A stretch of 64,000 nucleotides of DNA from Limnovirga sp038203525. GTDB taxonomy: Bacteria; Bacteroidota; Bacteroidia; Chitinophagales; Chitinophagaceae. The position numbers and the translations under genes were made by a program. Each line of letters opens with the position of its first letter. The first letter of the stretch is position 1. The notes under the pieces are model-generated. The model was not told the DNA's origin and made no database searches. It saw nothing but the letters and a program-made list of their open reading frames with translations. The stretch is from contig JBBRDW010000009.1 in NCBI GenBank assembly GCA_038203525.1, positions 11,869 through 75,868 on the forward strand, in the 5' to 3' direction. This document shows positions 35,140 through 43,842 of this stretch, piece by piece.

Positions 35140-37497
35140 ATGAAAAAACTGATTCTGTCCTTCTTACTTTTTCTGTATGTACAATTTGCACAGGCGCAGG
35201 AAAAGTTTACACTGAACGGCTATATAAAGGATTCGCTCTCCGGCGAAACTTTAATTGGGGCAAACATAGGGGTTAAAGAACAGGGTAGAGGTGTGGCATC
35301 GAATCAATATGGTTTTTTTTCTATTACGCTACCTAGGGGTACTTATCTTTTACAGTTTTCTTTCATTGGTTATGAGCCCAAAGCAGTATCTATAAACTTT
35401 AATGAAAATAAATCGATTAATTTTTTATTATCCCCCGTTTCTTCCAACCTCAATAATGTTACGGTAAGTGCACGTAAAAGGGAGAGCAACCTGAAGAGTG
35501 CGCAGATGGGAAAGATTGATTTAAATATTAATACCATTAAAGCGCTACCCTCTTTTTTGGGAGAAGTTGATATATTAAAATCGCTGCAGCTGTTGCCGGG
35601 TGTGCGTAATGCCGGTGAAGGTAATTCAGGTTTTTACGTGCGTGGAGGCGGGCCAGATCAAAACCTGATATTACTTGATGAAGCAGTTGTTTACAACTCG
35701 GGACACTTATTCGGCTTTTTCTCAGTGTTTAATGCTGATGCTATTAAAAGTGTTTCTTTAATAAAAGGCGGCATGCCCGCACAGTATGGCGGAAGGCTTT
35801 CTTCCGTAATTGATATTGCAATGAAAGATGGCAATATTAATAAAACAGAAGTTGATGCCGGCATAGGATTAATTGCTTCCAGATTTGCTGTTCAGGGGCC
35901 ATTGGTAAAGGATAAAGCCTCTTATATGGTTTCGGCAAGGCGAACTTATATTGACGGGCTGGTAAAACCTTTTATTTCCAAAGCCAACAGTTTTTATGGA
36001 TCAGGTTATTATTTCTACGATCTTAATGCTAAAATGAATTATCGGTTTTCTGATAAAGACCGCCTTTATTTAAGCGGGTATTTTGGCAGAGATAAGTTTG
36101 ATTTTAATAATGCCAAACGTTCTTTTAAAACAAGTATTCCCTGGGGAAATTCCACCGCTACTTTAAGGTGGAACCATATATTTAATAAAAAGCTTTTTGC
36201 CAATACTTCGCTTATTTACAATGATTACAATTTTGCTTTTAACGGTGCTCAAAATAATTTTAATATTAAACTGTCTTCAGGTATAAAAGACTTAAATGCC
36301 AAGACCGACTTTGATTTTTATGCTACTCCGGAACATAAATTAAAGTTTGGCGGGCAATATACTTTTCATACGTTTTTACCGAGCGTAGTAAGTGGCAGCC
36401 AGGATTCCGTGGTTTTTGAACCAGCAAATGTGCAGAAGAAATATGCCAACGAATTTGCGCTGTACCTGCAGGACGATTGGGAAATAAGCAATAAAGTAAA
36501 ACTAAATTACGGCCTGCGTTACAGCCGTTTTCAACAGGTAGGTAGTTATACAGCCTATACCAACGATGCAAATGGTAATAAGCTTGACAGTACCATATAC
36601 GGCCGAGGTGAGGTAGTAAAATCTTACGGCGGATTTGAACCCCGGGCAAGTATCAGGTACTCGATAAATGACAACAGTTCTTTAAAGGCCGCGGTTACCA
36701 GAAACCTCCAATATATACACCTTGTAAGCAATGCCGGAACTACTTTGCCTACCGATATTTGGGTGCCAAGTACTTACCGGGTTCAACCACAGATTGGCTG
36801 GCAATACAGTGCCGGTTATTTCAAAAATTTCAACAATAATATGTTCGAAACCTCGCTGGAGCTATATTATAAAACAATGGACAACCAGATAGAATATCGC
36901 GAAGGATACACAACCAATACCCTCAAAGATCCCGAAGAAGATTTTGTTTTTGGAAAAGGGTGGAGTTATGGCGCCGAATTATTCATCAATAAAGTAAAGG
37001 GAAGACTCACTGGCTGGATTGGTTATACTTATTCCTACACCTGGCGCAAATTCCCCCAGTTGAATAACGGCGAAAAGTTCCCCAGTAAATACGATCGCAG
37101 GCACGATCTTTCTGTTGTTGCCACTTACCAGTTAAGCCCTAAATGGAAAACATCTTCCATATTTATTTTTGGCACCGGCAATGCCACTTCACTGCCCGAA
37201 CGTTTTTATTTTGTAGAAGGTGTACTTACGCAGGAGTTCAGCCGCATCAACGCTTACAGGGTGGCACCTTATCACCGTCTCGATCTTTCTGCCACCTATA
37301 CACCCGTACCAAAAAAGGTTCGAAAATATACCGGTAGCTGGGTTTTTAGTATCTACAATGTTTACAGTCGTCTTAATCCCTATTTTTATTATTACGATCA
37401 GGAAGGCAGCGCTGCCGATGGTACGCTCAAAGTAACGGCCAAACAGGTTTCACTCTTCCCGATAATACCGTCTGTTACCTGGAATGTAAAATTCTAA
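35140..37497 (+). CDS. TonB-dependent receptor with CarboxypepD_reg-like domain
   Basis: A 785-residue outer-membrane receptor. Signal peptide MKKLILSFLLFLYVQFAQAQ, a carboxypeptidase-regulatory-like beta-sandwich (about 25-105; GYIKDSLSGETLIGANI), a plug domain (NSGFYVRGGGPDQNLILLDE near residue 165), then the 22-strand barrel region ending in the aromatic VTWNVKF. No SusD gene follows, so it belongs to the small, SusD-less group that may take up metal chelates or similar ligands. The DUF3347 neighbour hints at metal, which is inference. Confidence 0.9.
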   Translation: MKKLILSFLLFLYVQFAQAQEKFTLNGYIKDSLSGETLIGANIGVKEQGRGVASNQYGFFSITLPRGTYLLQFSFIGYEPKAVSINFNENKSINFLLSPVSSNLNNVTVSARKRESNLKSAQMGKIDLNINTIKALPSFLGEVDILKSLQLLPGVRNAGEGNSGFYVRGGGPDQNLILLDEAVVYNSGHLFGFFSVFNADAIKSVSLIKGGMPAQYGGRLSSVIDIAMKDGNINKTEVDAGIGLIASRFAVQGPLVKDKASYMVSARRTYIDGLVKPFISKANSFYGSGYYFYDLNAKMNYRFSDKDRLYLSGYFGRDKFDFNNAKRSFKTSIPWGNSTATLRWNHIFNKKLFANTSLIYNDYNFAFNGAQNNFNIKLSSGIKDLNAKTDFDFYATPEHKLKFGGQYTFHTFLPSVVSGSQDSVVFEPANVQKKYANEFALYLQDDWEISNKVKLNYGLRYSRFQQVGSYTAYTNDANGNKLDSTIYGRGEVVKSYGGFEPRASIRYSINDNSSLKAAVTRNLQYIHLVSNAGTTLPTDIWVPSTYRVQPQIGWQYSAGYFKNFNNNMFETSLELYYKTMDNQIEYREGYTTNTLKDPEEDFVFGKGWSYGAELFINKVKGRLTGWIGYTYSYTWRKFPQLNNGEKFPSKYDRRHDLSVVATYQLSPKWKTSSIFIFGTGNATSLPERFYFVEGVLTQEFSRINAYRVAPYHRLDLSATYTPVPKKVRKYTGSWVFSIYNVYSRLNPYFYYYDQEGSAADGTLKVTAKQVSLFPIIPSVTWNVKF

Positions 37498-37537
37498 AAT
37501 AATCTAAAAGGAATAGCAGTAAGATTTTTATAAGTGA

Positions 37538-37634
37538 TTTTTTTTTTGGACCAGAGAGTATTGCTGCTATTAAGCTTTGGTTGCGTCGCACTCTTGTACT
37601 TTAGGTAATATTATTCAGCTTTTTCCTAAGCGAA
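37538..37634 (+). repeat. L half-unit of the extragenic repeat, extended
   Basis: T-run, GGACCAG, core TTGCGTCGCACTCTTGTAC at 37581-37599, then ATTATTCAGCTTTTTCC and AAGCGAA. Confidence 0.85.
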
Positions 37635-37758
37635 TTGGAGCGCGTATAAGTAATAACGTTTATAGAGAATGACCGATAAATTACGAATCACAGATTGAAA
37701 ATATCTAGGTGGTTCACCTTTTCAATGACGATAAAATTCTCCAGCTATTTATTTAAGA

Positions 37759-38148
37759 TCATTCCAGCCATCTGGCTTCAAAATCGCCAAAATCTTTTTT
37801 CATTTTATCAAACAGTTTTCTAAAATCTTCGTAACGTTTTTTTAAACCCTCGTGATTGTCTGATTGATAAGAATTTTGATCTATCATTTCCCCGGCTTTT
37901 GCGTTAGCGGCCAGTTTCATCTTAAGCAGGTGCATTTCATGTTTAAGTTCATCTATTTCTTTTCTAAAGTCAGCAAACTGCTTTTCAAAACCTTCGATGC
38001 TTTTCTGTACTGCTGGTTTTTGCTTTTTGGAATTCAGTTCGCTAATATAGTCATCAAAGATTCGTATAATAGTGATGTCTGAATTCATTTCTGCAATCCA
38101 AAGCCTGTAACGAAGATGCAAACCCATAATAGAAGGCGCTCCCTGCAT
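37759..38148 (-). CDS. Hypothetical protein with coiled coil
   Basis: A 129-residue protein. From about residue 48 to 80 (FEKQFADFRKEIDELKHEMH...) the heptad pattern is clear, followed by a second helical stretch near the end (KLFDKMKKDFGDFEARWLE). No signal, membrane segment or known domain. Alternative starts exist at residues 8 and 21; the longest is given. It ends the leftward nos-side gene series. Confidence 0.6.
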   Translation of the reverse strand: MQGAPSIMGLHLRYRLWIAEMNSDITIIRIFDDYISELNSKKQKPAVQKSIEGFEKQFADFRKEIDELKHEMHLLKMKLAANAKAGEMIDQNSYQSDNHEGLKKRYEDFRKLFDKMKKDFGDFEARWLE

Positions 38149-38246
38149 AGTAGATTATTTTATCGGTAAATTTATAGAATCATAATGAAGATAGCAGACC
38201 CTTTGCCGTAAAATTTTATGGTAGAAAAACATTTAACTTAACCCGG

Positions 38247-38636
38247 CTAGGAAATCGGTTCATGTTCATGCAATATCTTTATCTGCATAACGGTTGCAAT
38301 ACTAACTGCACGCTGCTTGGTTAGTTCAGCTTTGTCTCCTTCAAATAATTCATCTACGGTTTTAGAGAATAGTTTTATCCATTCCTGAAAGTGATCTGTA
38401 TTCAGGGGTGTTTTTTTATTAAGCAGTTTATGCACTGTCATTGGATTGCCCATATAACTTCCCGTGAAGAAAATAACGTTCTCCCAAAAATCGTACATCA
38501 CCGGCAAATGCTTTTCCCAGTTCACTTTAGCAACATCATTAAAAATATAACCTATTACTTCGTCCTTCTTTACCTTCTCATAAAATGTGTTGATGAGTAC
38601 CACAATGTCCTCTCTATTTTCAATATCTTTTTTCAT
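38247..38636 (-). CDS. Group III truncated hemoglobin
   Basis: A 129-residue globin. The sequence from DIENREDIVVLINTFYEKV, IFNDVAKVNWEKHLPVMYDFWENVIF, GNPMTVHKLL (proximal His region) and HFQEWIKLF fits group III (P-type) truncated hemoglobins. These bind O2, NO or sulfide and are often linked to nitrosative stress. The gene starts five bases after the upstream cupin, and lies beside the N2O reductase region, which supports a role in nitrogen-oxide handling; that is inference. Confidence 0.88.
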   Translation of the reverse strand: MKKDIENREDIVVLINTFYEKVKKDEVIGYIFNDVAKVNWEKHLPVMYDFWENVIFFTGSYMGNPMTVHKLLNKKTPLNTDHFQEWIKLFSKTVDELFEGDKAELTKQRAVSIATVMQIKILHEHEPIS

Positions 38637-38641
38637 GGTTG

Positions 38642-38932
38642 TTACTTTATAAGTAATACGGACGCGTTTGTAACCGCCGTTATCGAATGAAGTTCACCCG
38701 CTTTAAAACTGATGAAGTCTCCTTTATGCAATTTAGTATCATTACCTTCCAATGTAAAAGTTAAAACACCTTCCAGTACTGTTAAGAACGCATCTGTTTT
38801 TGAAGTATGGGGTTTTAATAATTCATCCTTTGCAATGGCTATCATTAGTACTTCAAAAGAATCATTTTTATACAATGCATTCTTTTTAATTTTTTCGTAC
38901 TGCATTAATGCGGTTAAATTTTCTGTGTTCAT
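38642..38932 (-). CDS. Small cupin-domain protein
   Basis: A 96-residue single cupin. The two metal-type motifs are partly kept: KPHTSKTDAFLTVLEGVLTF and GDFISFKAGELHSI, with His and Glu at the usual places. It heads a two-gene unit with the truncated hemoglobin. Function unknown; the size fits sensing or binding rather than catalysis. Confidence 0.82.
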   Translation of the reverse strand: MNTENLTALMQYEKIKKNALYKNDSFEVLMIAIAKDELLKPHTSKTDAFLTVLEGVLTFTLEGNDTKLHKGDFISFKAGELHSITAVTNASVLLIK

Positions 38933-39035
38933 ATCACCCTCCGCTCCTAAAGAAGATTTTTTTTATTTGTTATTAAAATTAAAACTAAAAGCTTTGGCTA
39001 AACGCTGATGCCCGATTGCTGAAACGCTTCCTACT

Positions 39036-39092
39036 GTACAAGAGTGCGACGCAAGGAAAGCTTCATTCATGTTCTATAGCCCGGTTCATAAA
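39036..39092 (-). repeat. R half-unit of the extragenic repeat
   Basis: GTACAAGAGTGCGACGCAAG, GAAAGC, then the outer end AGCCCGGTTCATAAAA. It separates the cupin unit from nosY. Confidence 0.8.
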
Positions 39093-39098
39093 ATTCCG

Positions 39099-39866
39099 TT
39101 ATAAATCTTTGCGGTTAAATTTTCTTAACGAAAACAATAGCGGCACTACGGCCCATGCTGTTAATACCAGTCCCGCAATCAACACACCCCACTGGTTGCC
39201 GAAAAAATCCTGGAAAACTGCACCGGTATAACCCAGCATTACGGACACATCCATTTTTAAAATGATTAAAACCCTCGCAAGGTCTATGGGGTTTAAAGCA
39301 CTTAGACCGACCATAAAATTTTCAAGTGGATAATCGCTGAACTGAAACAATATGAACAGTACCAAACCATCGAAAAGTACTGAGAAATAAAACCATAATA
39401 AAATGGCAGTACCAATACCTTTTGCCTTGTCTCTGGTGCGTACGGTTGCAAGTAAAGCAATGGCAACAAATATAATGCTGAGCAACATTCCTGTTACGAT
39501 CATGGTGATGCCGGTCTCTGAAAATTCGTACAAAATAATGGGTATGCCTGCACCAATAAAAAACGCGAATGACATGGAACCAGCAAGGCCTATAAAAATA
39601 CTTAGCCACAATGTTTTTCTTTTGATTGGCTGGCTAACCAGCAACTCGATAAACTCGGCGCTGTTGTAAATGTAAATGGTTGAAAAAACGATTGATACCA
39701 ACGGAACAATGATGAGTACAATATTTAATAAACTAAGCAAACCCTTTCCTGAACTGTCTTCCAGGTTAAAAATGCTGAAAGAGATGATAAGTAAAAAAAC
39801 GGTGTACGCCATTACAATTTTGTTACGCAGTATATCGAGTATTACATATTTAATGATCTTTTTCAT
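39099..39866 (-). CDS. nosY: NosY-type ABC permease
   Basis: A 255-residue integral membrane protein with six predicted membrane segments and the NosY/ABC-2 transporter layout. It begins MKKIIKYVILDILRNKIVMAYTVFLL and has SAEFIELLVSQPIKRKTLWLS near residue 70, the conserved cytoplasmic coupling region. With NosF and NosD it forms the complex needed to mature the CuZ centre of NosZ. It starts three bases after nosF. Confidence 0.93.
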   Translation of the reverse strand: MKKIIKYVILDILRNKIVMAYTVFLLIISFSIFNLEDSSGKGLLSLLNIVLIIVPLVSIVFSTIYIYNSAEFIELLVSQPIKRKTLWLSIFIGLAGSMSFAFFIGAGIPIILYEFSETGITMIVTGMLLSIIFVAIALLATVRTRDKAKGIGTAILLWFYFSVLFDGLVLFILFQFSDYPLENFMVGLSALNPIDLARVLIILKMDVSVMLGYTGAVFQDFFGNQWGVLIAGLVLTAWAVVPLLFSLRKFNRKDL

Positions 39867-39869
39867 AGG

Positions 39870-40577
39870 TTATAAATTTTGCATTACCCGTGCAATAGCT
39901 TTTGACAATTTTTGTTCTCCGGTATCGCTGCGCAGTGCTTCAAAGCTTTTATGAAATAGCAAACTGCCATCCTGCATGTACATAATTTCGGTGATCATTT
40001 CATCCAGATCACTGAGTACATGCGATGTGATCAGTATTAGTTTACCTTTCTTTTTTTCAGCGATAATTTTCTCTTTTAATATTTCAGCTGACAATGGATC
40101 AAGCCCTGCTGTTGGTTCGTCTAAAATCAGTACATCTGGGTTAAATAGAAAAGCAAGGGATGCACTTACTTTTTGCCTGGTACCACCAGACAAAGTGCTC
40201 ATGCGCTTGTGCATAAGTTCCGGTAATTTAAATGCATTGATCAGGTCCTCATCAATTTGTTGAGGTTTGCTTTTACGGATATCTTTCAGCATATCAATTA
40301 CCTGTGCAATCGTCATGTTATCCGGGTATCGCCCTATCTGCGGCATGTAACCGATATGAGCACGGTATTGCCAGTCGTGCATTATATTTTTTTCATTGAA
40401 TGTAATAAAGCCGCTGTCGGTTACAACCATGCCAAGCAGACATTTAATAAAGGTGGTTTTGCCGCTTCCATTTGGGCCGATGAGTGCAATACATTGTCCT
40501 TTACTGCAGGTTGCAGAAACATTATCCAGCACTTTAAGTTTTCCAAAACTTTTCGTCACATTGGTTGCAATAATCAT
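39870..40577 (-). CDS. nosF: NosF-type ABC ATPase
   Basis: A 235-residue ATPase. Walker A GPNGSGKTTF, signature LSGGTRQKVSASLAF and Walker B VLILDEPTAGLDP are complete. Start overlaps the nosD stop by four bases (ATGA), so translation is coupled. With NosY it moves energy or substrate through the inner membrane for copper-sulfide centre assembly. Confidence 0.95.
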   Translation of the reverse strand: MIIATNVTKSFGKLKVLDNVSATCSKGQCIALIGPNGSGKTTFIKCLLGMVVTDSGFITFNEKNIMHDWQYRAHIGYMPQIGRYPDNMTIAQVIDMLKDIRKSKPQQIDEDLINAFKLPELMHKRMSTLSGGTRQKVSASLAFLFNPDVLILDEPTAGLDPLSAEILKEKIIAEKKKGKLILITSHVLSDLDEMITEIMYMQDGSLLFHKSFEALRSDTGEQKLSKAIARVMQNL

Positions 40578-41806
40578 AATGGCAAAGGTTTCATTAATGG
40601 TATTTTATCCTGAAGATCTATTGGTGTAAGACTTGGGAAAACCTTTTCCGATTTTTCCAGCAGCATAACAATCATACTTCTGAATAAGATCGCTGTTGAA
40701 GGATTTTTGTCAATGATAATGGAATATAAACTTACCGGCCTGTAAGGTACATCGCCTTTGCCATCGCGGTTTAGATCGTACCCTTCATATTTATCCCAGT
40801 AGTTATTGCTGAAATCATTTAATACCAAATCGCTGTTGGTTGCAATATCAAAAGTGTTGCCCGAGAAATTATTAAGCGAAAGTGTATTATCATCGCAACT
40901 ACCCTGTATTTTTATAGCCCAGCCATTGTTCTGAAATGTATTTTTCTCCATCATAATCCTGCTGCTGCCTTCCATATAAATACCGCTGGTATTGCCAACA
41001 AACTTGTTACCGGTTATATAGCTATCGCTTATATCTTTCATCAGTAACCCAAAGGCAGCATCGCCCCAGCTTTCTTCAAAAATATTGTTGTACATCTTCA
41101 TGCCATGCGTGTACATAACTGCAACGCCTGCACCATTGTGACTAAATATATTACTGATGTATGCATTGTTATGCGCGAACATAAAATGCAAACCATATCG
41201 CATATTGTGTTCACTTATATTTCTCCATATAATTGAATTGGTAACAAATTCAAAATACATCCCGTCCCTGTGGCCACTTACTTTATTGGCTATCACCCTG
41301 ATACTGTCGCTCTTCCAGCAATGAATGCCGTTGCCATTCTGTAGTTCCGATTTTCCGGGAGCATGTATTTGATTGTTGATAATAGTGCAGTTGGTGCCGT
41401 ATTGTGTGTAGATACCAAAGAAATTATCGTCAAGAATATTGTTACGGATAATTACATCCCTGCTGTTATAAATTTTTATTGCAGCCAAATCATTCATATC
41501 TGAATTACCTGAATGCTGCAGTTTAAAGCCGTCAACAATAACACCGCTGGCTTTTACACTGATGATCTCGTATTTTTTTTCACCATCCAATACAGGATGA
41601 TCAATTCCTGTTAATACAATCGATTTACTAACGATCATATTTTTTTCAAAATAATTTCCGGCATCAACGATTATTGTATCCCCATTCTTACATTGATCAA
41701 TTGCCTGCTGAATGGTTTTAATATTTTGATGCTTACCAACATGCCATGTTGCCGCAAAAGAAAACTTTGCAAACATCAATAAAATTATCGTGTAAAATAT
41801 TTTCAT
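40574..41806 (-). CDS. nosD: NosD copper-processing periplasmic protein
   Basis: A 410-residue protein with signal peptide (MKIFYTIILLMFAKFSFAA) and a right-handed beta-helix of CASH/PbH1 repeats (for example GIYTQYGTNCTIINNQIHAP, repeated N-x-F-x-x-N turns). The start motif HQNIKTIQQAIDQCKNGDTI matches NosD. It binds the NosF/NosY transporter and helps supply sulfur for the CuZ site. It overlaps nosF. A repeat L half lies just upstream, so transcription from NosL may not continue into nosD. Confidence 0.94.
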   Translation of the reverse strand: MKIFYTIILLMFAKFSFAATWHVGKHQNIKTIQQAIDQCKNGDTIIVDAGNYFEKNMIVSKSIVLTGIDHPVLDGEKKYEIISVKASGVIVDGFKLQHSGNSDMNDLAAIKIYNSRDVIIRNNILDDNFFGIYTQYGTNCTIINNQIHAPGKSELQNGNGIHCWKSDSIRVIANKVSGHRDGMYFEFVTNSIIWRNISEHNMRYGLHFMFAHNNAYISNIFSHNGAGVAVMYTHGMKMYNNIFEESWGDAAFGLLMKDISDSYITGNKFVGNTSGIYMEGSSRIMMEKNTFQNNGWAIKIQGSCDDNTLSLNNFSGNTFDIATNSDLVLNDFSNNYWDKYEGYDLNRDGKGDVPYRPVSLYSIIIDKNPSTAILFRSMIVMLLEKSEKVFPSLTPIDLQDKIPLMKPLPL

Positions 41807-41807
41807 T

Positions 41808-41867
41808 TTTCTTTTGTACCCAGCATTAATTTTTCAAAGCATCGCCTCTTGCGTCGCACTCTTGTAC
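41808..41867 (+). repeat. L half-unit of the extragenic repeat
   Basis: T-rich start, GTACCCAGC, GCATCGCC, then the core TTGCGTCGCACTCTTGTAC at 41849-41867. It lies inside the nos cluster between nosD and the NosL gene. Confidence 0.85.
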
Positions 41868-41955
41868 ATTCGAAATTCTATTCAGCTTTTCCCATCAAAT
41901 ATTGTTGTGTGTAGGTATGTTTCTATCTGCCTGAGTGGCCGATATAATTTACTTA

Positions 41956-43008
41956 TCAAAAGATCACTTTAGTTTCAATATTATCCCATAGTACTTCCTG
42001 GCCTTTAAAAGTATCCATCACAGCATTCAAGCTATCCTTGCTGCTGAATGCGGCAATATTTCCACCCATCGGCGTATGTAGCCTGTCGCTTTTCAGCAGG
42101 AACATTTCATTTCGATTTTTCAATTCATGTGTTCCTGAAAAATCGACCAGATAAATATCTTTAACCTCACTTTGATCAATTACTCCTGACTTTAAATAGG
42201 CCTGAATACAATGCATATCATCAAATTTAAACACCTTTCCTTTTACAGTTACAATCTCTGCCCCCAAACGTACATTACTTATCGTCATCTGGCAGAAATC
42301 ACAATTGTCTTTTCCCAGTTGTAAAGGCTGTGGGCCTGCATTACAGGAGGTAACTACCATCATCATAATTATTGACACAAGAACAGTAACAGGCTTATTA
42401 GTGATAGCAGTTGATTTTATTCTTTTCATTTTTTTTGTAACTACAATTTCATAGATGCAGGTTGTTGCAAGTAAAGCACCCACAATAATAAATATCCATC
42501 CTCCAATATCAGGAATAGAGTAAGCACCAAAATTGAGGAGTTGTTTATATCCTATCAGCGGAGGCTGGTAAGCCATACCTGGAACCACAATAGCAGCTTC
42601 GGGATTTAAGTCGTGGCCATAGTTGTATTCCCATCTCCAAAAATCTACCATTGCCACAACTGCAAAAACAATAAACAAAATGGTTAGGTAAGTCAATAAT
42701 TTTTTTCTGTTCAATAAACCTGTAAGCAGTGTTATTATTCCAAAGAAACCAATGATATACGGTAAAACTGTAAACTCTATAAAATCATTTGCGTGGAGTG
42801 TTCTCATCCCAATGTAGTGATTGAGTCCGTTGATGATATCAACGTTGCCTCCAAGTGCATTTGGATAGATCAATAATATAAGCCCTTCAGGATATTGCGG
42901 CGCAGAAAGTTGTATTTGCCACATGGGCACAAACAACACAACAAAAAGTGCAATGCCGCAAAGAATTACGATTGCTCTAACCCAACCTGCTAACCGGTTA
43001 TTTTTCAT
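41956..43008 (-). CDS. Membrane protein fused to a NosL domain
   Basis: A 350-residue protein. The N-terminal part (1-193) has about four membrane helices with a wet middle section, NALGGNVDIINGLNHYIGM. Residues 194-222 read as a complete lipoprotein signal (MKRIKSTAITNK, hydrophobic run, VVTSC222). The C-terminal part is NosL-like with CDFCQM (C236, C239, M241), the copper-binding motif. So either one fused protein or an internal start at 42429 is used. NosL delivers copper to NosZ. The start 43008 is chosen over 43161 because homology begins at MKNNRL. Confidence 0.88.
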   Translation of the reverse strand: MKNNRLAGWVRAIVILCGIALFVVLFVPMWQIQLSAPQYPEGLILLIYPNALGGNVDIINGLNHYIGMRTLHANDFIEFTVLPYIIGFFGIITLLTGLLNRKKLLTYLTILFIVFAVVAMVDFWRWEYNYGHDLNPEAAIVVPGMAYQPPLIGYKQLLNFGAYSIPDIGGWIFIIVGALLATTCIYEIVVTKKMKRIKSTAITNKPVTVLVSIIMMMVVTSCNAGPQPLQLGKDNCDFCQMTISNVRLGAEIVTVKGKVFKFDDMHCIQAYLKSGVIDQSEVKDIYLVDFSGTHELKNRNEMFLLKSDRLHTPMGGNIAAFSSKDSLNAVMDTFKGQEVLWDNIETKVIF

Positions 43009-43042
43009 AAAATAAAATTGAAAGTCAAAACGGGTACAAATT

Positions 43043-43075
43043 AAACCTAACAGGTCTTCAAGTCCTGTTAGGTTT
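43043..43075. repeat. CCTAACAGG palindrome, copy 1
   Basis: AAACCTAACAGGTCTT with one mismatch in the opposite arm AAGTCCTGTTAGGTTT. The second copy is at 43701-43735; together they bracket the FAS1 gene. Confidence 0.85.
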
Positions 43076-43084
43076 TGAGTATAA

Positions 43085-43660
43085 TTATTTTTTCGCTGGC
43101 GGTAACAGCACACCATCAATAATATGCACCATTCCGTTAGAAGCTTTAACAGAAGCAACAATTGTGGCGGAATTGTTCAACATTACTTTTCCATCTTTAA
43201 TGGTTACCGTAACATTATCGCCGTTTACCATTCCAAGTATTTGCCCATCTACAAATGAACCTGCATCCAGGGCAGAAAGTGTAACATGATACTGCAGAAT
43301 ATTTTGCAGGTCTTCTTTTTTATCATCTTTCATTAACCCTTCAACTGTACCTGCAGGCAATTTATCAAATGCTGCGTTGGTTGGCGCAAATACTGTAAAT
43401 GGACCTGCATTGGAAAGCGACGTAACAAGGTCAGCTTGTTTTAGCGCAGCTACCAGCGTAGTATGGTCTTTTGAAGACACTGCTACTTTTACCACGTCTT
43501 TTTGTGATACATCGTCACTTACATTTTCCTGGCCACCTTGTGGAGCTGACGTTGCATCAGAAGTAGATGATGCGGCCTGATCCTGTGTTCCTGAATTGCA
43601 TGAAAAAACAAACAGTGTGCATGCGAGAAGAAGCGTTTGTATTTTGAAATAAGTTTTCAT
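43085..43660 (-). CDS. Fasciclin (FAS1) domain lipoprotein
   Basis: A 191-residue lipoprotein. The signal ends in the lipobox FVFSC. After a low-complexity Ser/Asp/Gln stretch comes one FAS1 domain: FTVFAPTNAAFDKLPAGTVEGL (H1-like) and VKASNGMVHIIDGVLLPP (H2-like) are both intact. FAS1 domains mediate adhesion or small-molecule binding. Its position in a nos cluster is unexpected, and two matching palindromes flank it, which suggests a later insertion or an independent unit. Confidence 0.9.
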   Translation of the reverse strand: MKTYFKIQTLLLACTLFVFSCNSGTQDQAASSTSDATSAPQGGQENVSDDVSQKDVVKVAVSSKDHTTLVAALKQADLVTSLSNAGPFTVFAPTNAAFDKLPAGTVEGLMKDDKKEDLQNILQYHVTLSALDAGSFVDGQILGMVNGDNVTVTIKDGKVMLNNSATIVASVKASNGMVHIIDGVLLPPAKK

Positions 43661-43700
43661 ATAAAATGTTTTTTTATTTTTTACCACCAAATTCGTTTTT

Positions 43701-43735
43701 AAAACCTAACAGGTCTTTAAGACCTGTTAGGTTTT
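43701..43735. repeat. CCTAACAGG palindrome, copy 2
   Basis: A 17-bp perfect arm AAAACCTAACAGGTCTT with its complement, one central T, then four more T. It can act as a terminator in either direction, here for nosZ (minus). Confidence 0.9.
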
Positions 43736-43762
43736 TTTTGCTGTGCTGAATTATATTACTCA

Positions 43763-43823
43763 GTACAAGAGTGCGACGCAACGAAAGTTAAATTCATAAT
43801 ATTTAGTTGGGTTCACAAAAAAA
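43763..43823 (-). repeat. R half-unit of the extragenic repeat
   Basis: GTACAAGAGTGCGACGCAAC, GAAAGTT, then the outer end GGGTTCACAAAAAAA. It lies between the palindrome and nosZ. Confidence 0.85.
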
Positions 43824-43842
43824 TCTCAATCTTTAAAGTACT

